Shown here piece by piece: positions 36,101-38,477 of a DNA stretch of 38,477 nucleotides. The first letter of the stretch is position 1, and each line of letters opens with the position of its first letter. The notes under the pieces are model-generated. The model saw only the letters and a list, made by a program, of their open reading frames with translations. It searched no databases and was not told the origin of the DNA. The DNA lies in contig JAUCBJ010003765.1 of NCBI GenBank assembly GCA_032718475.1, forward strand, positions 1 through 38,477, in the 5' to 3' direction. The DNA is from Nemertoderma westbladi. Lineage: Eukaryota; Xenacoelomorpha; Nemertodermatida; Nemertodermatidae. The translations under genes and the position numbers were made by a program.

Positions 36101-38462
36101 CATTGTTACTGGTTCCGGGAATGGGTGTAAAACGCGGATTCAGTGTTACTGGTTCTGGGAATGGGTGTAAAACGCGGATTCAGTGTTACTGGATCCGGGA
36201 AGGGGTGTAAAACGCGGATTCACATAATTGTTGAAGCCCGTGCTACTGCATCCGAGAATGATAGTAAATATTTCGCTTTGCAGTTTACCCGCGTGTGAAG
36301 AATACCAGGTTTTCACTAAAAACACAGGTTTCAGATGGGCTGAATCGAACCAAAACAATATTGACCAAACGTAATAAAACCTGGTATTCTTCAGGGATCG
36401 GGACGGCACACAGTTCAGGATCTAAAACAAATGCGCCAATCCTCGTTCTACACTCGTTGCGGATTCAGTAAATGTAGCAGCGCACGGATCCGCAGTTTAA
36501 ACCCTAAAATGTAAAATCACTCGACTTCCGTAGGGACAATGCACTCCGTAGGGGAAATTCGACGCAAATAGCAGATGATTACTCTCAAAAATAAAACTGT
36601 ACTGTAACCTGTTCTATCTATTGTTTTGCTTAAAATAACGTGCCACTGTAACCTGCTCCTTTCCCTAAATTGAGAATTTAACATTGATGCGGGATATTAA
36701 TTCGCCGAGATGGGATTTGCGACCAGCCCCCCCCCCCCCCCCCCCTCTGTCTCTCCCTCCATAACAGATATATATTATTACTAACTTTGAATGACAAGGC
36801 GGGAATAGATTGCAGTTTATTTCTCGACAGATCCAACACAGTAATGGAGGAATGTTCCCTACCGTCCTCGGCGTAGAAGAATTTATCCGGCAACTTAGTT
36901 AACTTATTCTTGGCGAGTTTCAGCGTGGAGAGGTTGATTAAATTACCGAAAGCGACTTCCGGTAGCCTATTTATGTCGTTGTTATTCAGAATACTGAAAA
37001 CGATAAAATAAGAAATATATATACTAAGTGTCTGAGTGTCTTGTATAGTGTTCAAATGAGATCCCGAGGAAATCAGCAACAATTTGTGCAATTTCAACAG
37101 TAAAGAAGAAAAATGAAGATTAGTGGCTCTCTGTCACTACTCACAACGGTTTTTTTTTAATGAAAGTTACTAACAAAATCCTCATTGATCCAAGACGGGC
37201 ATTAAATTAACTAGATTGCCGGTACCGACACAGCCGTTATTCTGGTATTATACAGTATGGGTGGGTACCGGACCGGTTAGGAAACTTTGGTGCCGGACCG
37301 GCACAACATTAATTAATTACAGTTTGTAAGGGATTTCCTTAATGAAAAATATATAGAAATGTATATAGTCTGTAGCGCAGTATGTCTAGTTGTGCAGCAC
37401 TACTACAGGGATACAGGTAAAGACCTCGTTTTTAGATAACATATCTTAGCATTTATAGGACAGTTAATAACTAATGTTTAATTAGTCTTTATTGGTATAT
37501 AATAGATATAGAGTTGTGTACCCGTTAAAACGGGAGTTGTGTGTTTTAAGGATGCTTTAAATGTTTGTAGAGTAGTGTGTTTTCCGTTTTAATTTAGGGT
37601 GGATGTTAGCCATCGCATTGCATAATAAATAAATATAATAAATACAATAAAATATAAAAATAATATTAGTTGGGTAAATCGATATGAATTTCATAATATT
37701 CCTACATATTACAATATTACATTGATCAGTTAAACATTCAGGAAGCCGATAAGGTGCATAATGTAACAAAATTAGGCAAACTATTGTGTCAGTTATTAAA
37801 TAAATGATAAACATATTGATTGTAGCAATTGGACTTACAGCGTTTCCAATAAAGTCGTTGTTGGGAAAGTTTCGTTATTTATTAAGGATATCATATTATC
37901 CTGGAGATTTAATAACTGTAGCCTTGGTAACTGTGTAAACAGCGATGAATTTAGTGTTTCAATAGCGTTGCCTTGCCTGTCAAAAGATAATAAATATAGG
38001 AAAACTATAATAATGTTATGTAACAAAAGTACATTAGAAGATACTTTATTACACTGAGATTTTCTTTTAGTATATAAGTGTGGTTAAATAGATAGATTTA
38101 TTTATACATTATGTAAAAACAATAACAAATACACCAAACAATGTACCGGTATAAAGGTATTGTCCAACATAACATATAGGATTACCCCTAAAGCTTTGCA
38201 GCTTATTTCCAAGGGGTCCTTTATGTTACTTGGTTACAAATACAATATTAAAGGATATCATAAAGAAGCCACTTACAATGTGAGATGAGTTATATTCAAT
38301 AAAGTTCCATTAAATGATGTATTAGTTTCAGTTAGGCCGCCTACATCATGGATGAAGGGTATCTGGTTGAATAGGTTTCTATCCAATCTGAGTTCGATTA
38401 GCTTTGGTAGACCCAGGAAGGGTGCAGTAGATAGAGTCTTTAGCTTATTGCGATTTAAATTT
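23657..38462 (-). CDS. LRIG: LRIG transmembrane protein, ten 3' exons (5' end off window)
   Basis: A single-pass membrane protein with leucine-rich repeats and Ig domains. LRIG proteins regulate receptor tyrosine kinases and BMP receptors at the cell surface. Exons join as 38462-38277, 37976-37839, 36993-36786, 35335-35169, 34563-34336, 33817-33596, 27020-26711, 26594-26399, 25772-24717 and 24195-23657. All nine introns have GT-AG ends and matching phases, giving 1082 codons plus a stop. Order of domains: roughly 15-16 LRRs, an LRRCT with the CDC motif, three Ig domains (cysteine pairs in LLLNC/YSCSI, LRCEA/YSCTA, LRCTI/YSCRL), a transmembrane segment GIIVIAVVCCIVGTSLVWV that is a family hallmark, and a Gly/Pro/acidic tail. 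The block SWKKDGGANFPAAIERR in Ig2 is also typical of LRIG. The signal peptide and LRR N-cap must lie to the right of the window. Peroxidasin and other LRR-Ig proteins are excluded by the transmembrane signature. Confidence 0.95.
24196..24716 (-). other. LRIG last intron
   Basis: An AT-rich intron with no gene. It contains one perfect hairpin (24391-24439) listed separately. Retention would extend the upstream exon by 19 residues to a stop at 24657-24655. Confidence 0.8.
24391..24439. repeat. Perfect 23-bp-arm hairpin
   Basis: AAAAATTGTGAAAATTGTGA is mirrored as its exact reverse complement. The arms run 24391-24413 and 24417-24439 with only CTT between them. Each arm also contains AAAATTGTG twice in tandem. 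It lies in the last LRIG intron. Confidence 0.95.
24717..25772 (-). CDS. LRIG: LRIG exon: Ig2, Ig3, transmembrane, juxtamembrane
   Basis: The largest LRIG exon (1056 bp). It opens with the Ig1-Ig2 linker (FPEFDKVPNNITV), then Ig2 with C in LRCEASGFP and YSCTATNAAG, Ig3 with LRCTIEEGIP and YSCRLSNTLG, a short Gly-rich stalk and the transmembrane helix. It ends with a Gly-rich cytoplasmic region that includes PTYSDSEQHFYGG. The donor CAG|GTAAAT at 24717 follows GAGAATTCAG. The acceptor TTTCAG lies before 25772. Confidence 0.93.
25773..26398 (-). other. LRIG intron Ig1-Ig2
   Basis: A non-coding, AT-rich intron. Its 5' part (on the minus strand) is occupied by copies of the 64-bp tandem repeat that start in the preceding exon. 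I see nothing else in it. Confidence 0.8.
26057..26452. repeat. 64-bp tandem repeat spanning an exon end and its donor site
   Basis: Six copies of a 64-bp unit, recognisable by TAGAGAGTAAGATGTCCCGT at 26101, 26165, 26229, 26293, 26357 and 26421. The copy next to the Ig1 exon is coding. The remaining copies lie in the intron but still carry the same exon end and the same GTGAGT donor. Copies are nearly identical; the leftmost differs by CACCGTG for CACCATG. Confidence 0.95.
26399..26594 (-). CDS. LRIG: LRIG exon: second half of Ig1
   Basis: It encodes ALSSGVDRRL to SATVAVH, including the second Ig1 cysteine in YSCSIGNKYG. The acceptor TTTCCAG precedes 26594. The donor CATG|GTGAGT at 26399 leaves one base that completes a Val codon in the next exon, which fixes this copy of the repeated donor as the one that keeps the frame. 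Reading through it meets a TAA after GELLW. Confidence 0.9.
26711..27020 (-). CDS. LRIG: LRIG exon: LRRCT and first half of Ig1
   Basis: 310 bp. It opens with the C-terminal LRR cap (LVCDCTLAYFADWLRS, with further Cys in SRCGFPPD and GSCQD), then the first Ig1 strands with LLLNCSARSS and FMWMKDKQ. The donor CAG|GTAGGT is at 26711 and the acceptor TGTTTAG precedes 27020. The short 116-bp intron 26595-26710 separates it from the rest of Ig1. Confidence 0.93.
27021..27743. other. LRIG intron segment upstream of nested MRPL32
   Basis: AT-rich sequence with no gene. It must hold the promoter of the nested gene. Two AGGCCT palindromes occur at 27335-27340 and 27514-27519, and a palindromic ACCGGACCGGT at about 27284 recurs near 37266. 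No TATA box is convincing. Confidence 0.4.
27744..28241 (+). CDS. MRPL32: Mitochondrial ribosomal protein bL32m, nested in LRIG intron
   Basis: A 165-aa protein of the large subunit of the mitochondrial ribosome. The key evidence is RRSEFKRFLPNDDIYACPAC followed by GSPKLRYHLCGFC. This is the four-cysteine zinc site of bL32 (C85, C88, C98, C101) in the usual CxxC-9-CxxC layout, then REETVRIYQAKM. The N-terminus (MIRGLFAMLRMISGV) is basic and hydrophobic, as expected for a mitochondrial targeting signal. In yeast and mouse the L32 precursor is cut by the m-AAA protease. Residues about 34-47 contain a short tandem duplication (TALGPGTATTLGPDTG). The gene has no intron and is antisense to LRIG. 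The start is the first ATG of the frame; ATG codons at residues 8 and 11 are alternatives. Confidence 0.9.
   Translation: MIRGLFAMLRMISGVYETPAAAGTDWGLLDTATALGPGTATTLGPDTGILWVGAVPKHRRSAVVNRTRRRSEFKRFLPNDDIYACPACGSPKLRYHLCGFCLRAIREETVRIYQAKMAQVSGGFYREPQVRDVAIRYRDDATVSNGANKDVVEMGKDKPQWWFRK
28242..28760. other. MRPL32 3' flank, LRIG intron
   Basis: A candidate ATTAAA poly(A) signal lies at 28268-28273, 27 bp after the MRPL32 stop. The rest is AT-rich intron with a short (GTCT)n run near 28580 and an imperfect palindrome around CCATGGTACACATGG near 28470. No further gene is seen. Confidence 0.5.
28761..31593. repeat. 33-bp minisatellite, left part
   Basis: About 86 tandem copies of a 33-bp unit whose core is GACACCAATCCATACACGCT followed by GTATCGCATACGA. 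The first third is very regular, with alternating CATAGGAG and CATACGAG units. Later units vary more and include a 31-bp form (CCATATGCTG). The consensus has no stop codon in any of the six frames, which explains the many long open frames. It lies in an LRIG intron and is split by a transposon from its right part. Confidence 0.97.
30006..30960. repeat. 591-bp block duplication in the 33-bp array
   Basis: Rare variants recur at a fixed offset: ACCAATACATACACGCAGTA at 30181 and 30772, and GCTGATCGCATAC at 30358 and 30949. The offset is 591 bp in both cases. Shorter sub-blocks with CATACAAGCTG units occur three times. Confidence 0.85.
31855..32016 (-). mobile_element. tRNA-derived SINE inside the hAT-like element
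   Basis: On the minus strand, an RNA polymerase III A box TGGTGTAGTGGT (32005-31994) and B box GGTTCGATCCC (31961-31951) have tRNA-like spacing. They are followed by a non-tRNA body (GGGGCTAACCATCGGGCATC). The acceptor stem does not pair properly, so this is a SINE head and not a functional tRNA gene. The exact 3' end is uncertain. Confidence 0.7.
32744..32795. repeat. Dispersed repeat, copy 1
   Basis: The stretch TATTGTTTTGGTT ... ATAACATGTCACTGTAACAT ... CTCCTTTTCC is about 85% like the segment at 36619-36669. This copy lies within the hAT-like element. Confidence 0.7.
33208..33576. repeat. 33-bp minisatellite, right part
   Basis: The continuation of the 33-bp array beyond the transposon, about 11 units, more diverged (for example CCAACCCACACACGCTG and insertions such as AATATAATACATAC). 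It stops only about 19 bp from the 5' splice site of the neighbouring LRIG exon at 33596. Confidence 0.93.
33596..33817 (-). CDS. LRIG: LRIG exon: last LRRs
   Basis: 222 bp encoding about three LRRs (for example LHHLGLVSNGIQTITANMF and LHSLDLNGNQVTSIQEHAF). The acceptor TTTTTGCAG precedes 33817 and the donor TT|GTAAGT is at 33596. Both splice junctions fall at the same place in the LRR codon pattern as in the neighbouring exons. Confidence 0.93.
33818..34335 (-). other. LRIG intron with SINE
   Basis: A non-coding intron. Its half next to the 5' splice site is a SINE (listed separately). The remainder (33818-34074) is AT-rich without visible features. Confidence 0.75.
34075..34330 (-). mobile_element. 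tRNA-derived SINE abutting a splice donor
   Basis: On the minus strand an A box TGGTCGATTGG (34321-34311) and B box GGTTCAAAACC (34250-34240) are followed by a body with GTGTCCCTAAGCAAGACATT and CCCAGCGGTACAATGGGAA. This is a phrase style common in marine-animal SINEs. The inferred 5' end is about six bases after the LRIG 5' splice site at 34335. The 3' end is approximate. Confidence 0.65.
34336..34563 (-). CDS. LRIG: LRIG exon: LRRs
   Basis: 228 bp encoding NLSYNRVEMPVIMDK through GMSELLKL, with LRR patterns LETVDLRNNSMEGEL and LKHLDLSRNMITGIEAGAF. The acceptor CCCGTAG precedes 34563 and the donor CT|GTGAGT is at 34336. Phases match both neighbours. Confidence 0.93.
34564..35168 (-). other. 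LRIG intron with possible SINE relic
   Basis: A non-coding intron. The segment 34825-34990 on the plus strand (GTCGGTCGGGGGTTCTATAC, then GGTACAGGGCGCACC) looks like a decayed tRNA-derived SINE with a weak B box. The A box is poor. The rest is AT-rich. Confidence 0.35.
35169..35335 (-). CDS. LRIG: LRIG exon: LRRs
   Basis: 167 bp encoding DMARLKTLKLRRNNISDLMD and LVDLQLDRNAIHKLGNNWLW, two LRRs. It starts at a codon boundary after acceptor GAACAG and ends CT|GTAAGT at 35169. Confidence 0.93.
35428..35544. repeat. 22-bp tandem repeat
   Basis: Five copies plus a partial of a 22-bp unit containing TAATTATGAGACGAAGTAAA, nearly identical, with one C-to-T change in the fourth copy. Confidence 0.95.
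35742..35852. repeat. Inverted-repeat (MITE-like) element
   Basis: The left arm 35742-35777 (TATAATTGATAATTAGACGA, then GTACGAGATATTAATT) is mirrored at 35803-35852 with one 12-bp insertion and a few mismatches. About 25 bp separate the arms. GTTTTGGTT on the left (about 35734) and AACCAAAAC on the right (about 35892) extend the symmetry outward, which suggests a short foldback element. Confidence 0.8.
36045..36223. repeat. 40-bp tandem repeat
   Basis: Four to five copies of a unit carrying GTGTAAAACGCGGATTCA and GTTACTGGTTCCGGGAA. The full period is 40 bp and the leftmost copy is shortened. Confidence 0.9.
36296..36393. repeat. 98-bp foldback with 18-bp arms
   Basis: TGAAGAATACCAGGTTTT at 36296-36313 is the exact reverse complement of 36376-36393. 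The interior contains CCAAAACAAT, related to the dispersed repeat. No target duplication is obvious. Confidence 0.85.
36619..36669. repeat. Dispersed repeat, copy 2
   Basis: TATTGTTTTGCTT ... ATAACGTGCCACTGTAACCT ... GCTCCTTTCCC matches copy 1 in the hAT-like element. Its flanks also resemble 35655-35790: both have GGGGAAA(A/T)TCGAC(A/G)CAAATA upstream and GATATTAATTCGCCGA downstream. Confidence 0.7.
36727..36745. repeat. Poly-C run (19 C)
   Basis: Nineteen consecutive C, followed by a CT-rich stretch. On the LRIG transcript this is a G run about 40 nt after the 5' splice site at 36785. Confidence 0.95.
36786..36993 (-). CDS. LRIG: LRIG exon: LRRs
   Basis: 208 bp encoding ILNNNDINRLPEVAFGNLIN, LSTLKLAKNKLTKLPDKFF and ITVLDLSRNKLQSIPALSFK. 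The acceptor TTTTCAG precedes 36993 and the donor AAA|GTTAGT at 36786 ends on a codon boundary, unlike the other LRR exons. Confidence 0.92.
36994..37838 (-). other. LRIG intron, nothing notable
   Basis: An AT-rich intron. The only visible element is GTACCGGACCGGTTAGG at about 37265, which shares ACCGGACCGGT with 27284. No gene, RNA or transposon is recognised. Confidence 0.7.
37839..37976 (-). CDS. LRIG: LRIG exon: LRRs
   Basis: 138 bp encoding QGNAIETLNSSLFTQLPRLQ and LLNLQDNMISLINNETF, two LRRs. The acceptor TTGACAG precedes 37976 and the donor CT|GTAAGT is at 37839. Phases match its neighbours. Confidence 0.92.
38277..38462 (-). CDS. LRIG: LRIG exon: most upstream LRRs in the window
   Basis: 186 bp encoding NLNRNKLKTLSTAPFLGLPK, LIELRLDRNLFNQIPFI and FNGTLLNITHLT. 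The acceptor TATTCCAG precedes 38462 and the donor TT|GTAAGT is at 38277. Earlier exons (signal peptide, LRR N-cap) lie outside the window. Confidence 0.9.
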
Positions 38463-38477
38463 CTGGAATAAAAAATT

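Larger units (their letters stand above)
35336..36785 (-). other. LRIG intron rich in repeats
   Basis: A 1450-bp intron with no gene. It contains a 22-bp tandem repeat, an inverted-repeat element, a 40-bp tandem repeat, a small foldback element, copies of a dispersed repeat and a 19-C run, each listed separately. Confidence 0.85.

Noticed and set aside
36146-36409. An 87-codon minus-strand gene in an LRIG intron
   Set aside because: It overlaps the 40-bp tandem repeat and a foldback element, with no recognisable domain.

Overview
This window is nuclear DNA of a bilaterian animal, most likely a marine invertebrate. The evidence is a gene with nine GT-AG introns whose phases all join, three conserved animal genes (BLM-type RecQ helicase, LRIG, mitochondrial ribosomal protein L32), tRNA-derived SINEs, a hAT-like DNA transposon and large minisatellites. 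Coding DNA is moderately GC-rich, and introns and spacers are AT-rich. I cannot name the species.

Layout. Positions 1-363: AT-rich 5' flank with five AGGCCT palindromes. Positions 364-4731 (+): a single-exon BLM-like RecQ DNA helicase, with a poly(A) signal at 4923. Positions 5383-21299: a minisatellite of about 16 kb with a 37-bp unit and 30- and 31-bp variants, joined directly to a 63-bp minisatellite (21300-22832). Positions 22887-23121: a degenerate tandem duplication carrying two CTCF-like motifs. Positions 23657-38462 (-): the last ten exons of an LRIG gene (LRR, LRRCT, three Ig domains, transmembrane segment, cytoplasmic tail). The helicase and LRIG genes are convergent, and the arrays fill most of the space between their 3' ends. 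LRIG continues past the right edge, where the signal peptide and LRR N-cap should lie. My exon model gives 1082 uninterrupted codons plus a stop, and every splice phase agrees.

The LRIG introns are crowded. The 6.6-kb intron between the last LRR exon and the LRRCT exon holds a complete intronless MRPL32 gene on the opposite strand (27744-28241). It also holds a 33-bp minisatellite that has been split by a 1614-bp hAT-like element (31594-33207, 8-bp target duplication), which itself contains a SINE. Other introns carry 22-, 40- and 64-bp tandem repeats, inverted-repeat elements, another SINE and a poly-C run. The 64-bp repeat contains the end of an Ig exon together with its 5' splice site, so that donor site is present six times.

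The three genes do unrelated jobs: genome maintenance, receptor regulation at the cell surface, and mitochondrial translation. I see no operon-like or pathway link. The novelty here is structural: repeats spreading right up to splice sites, a nested antisense gene, layered insertions and a megasatellite between convergent genes. I do not see a new multi-gene system.
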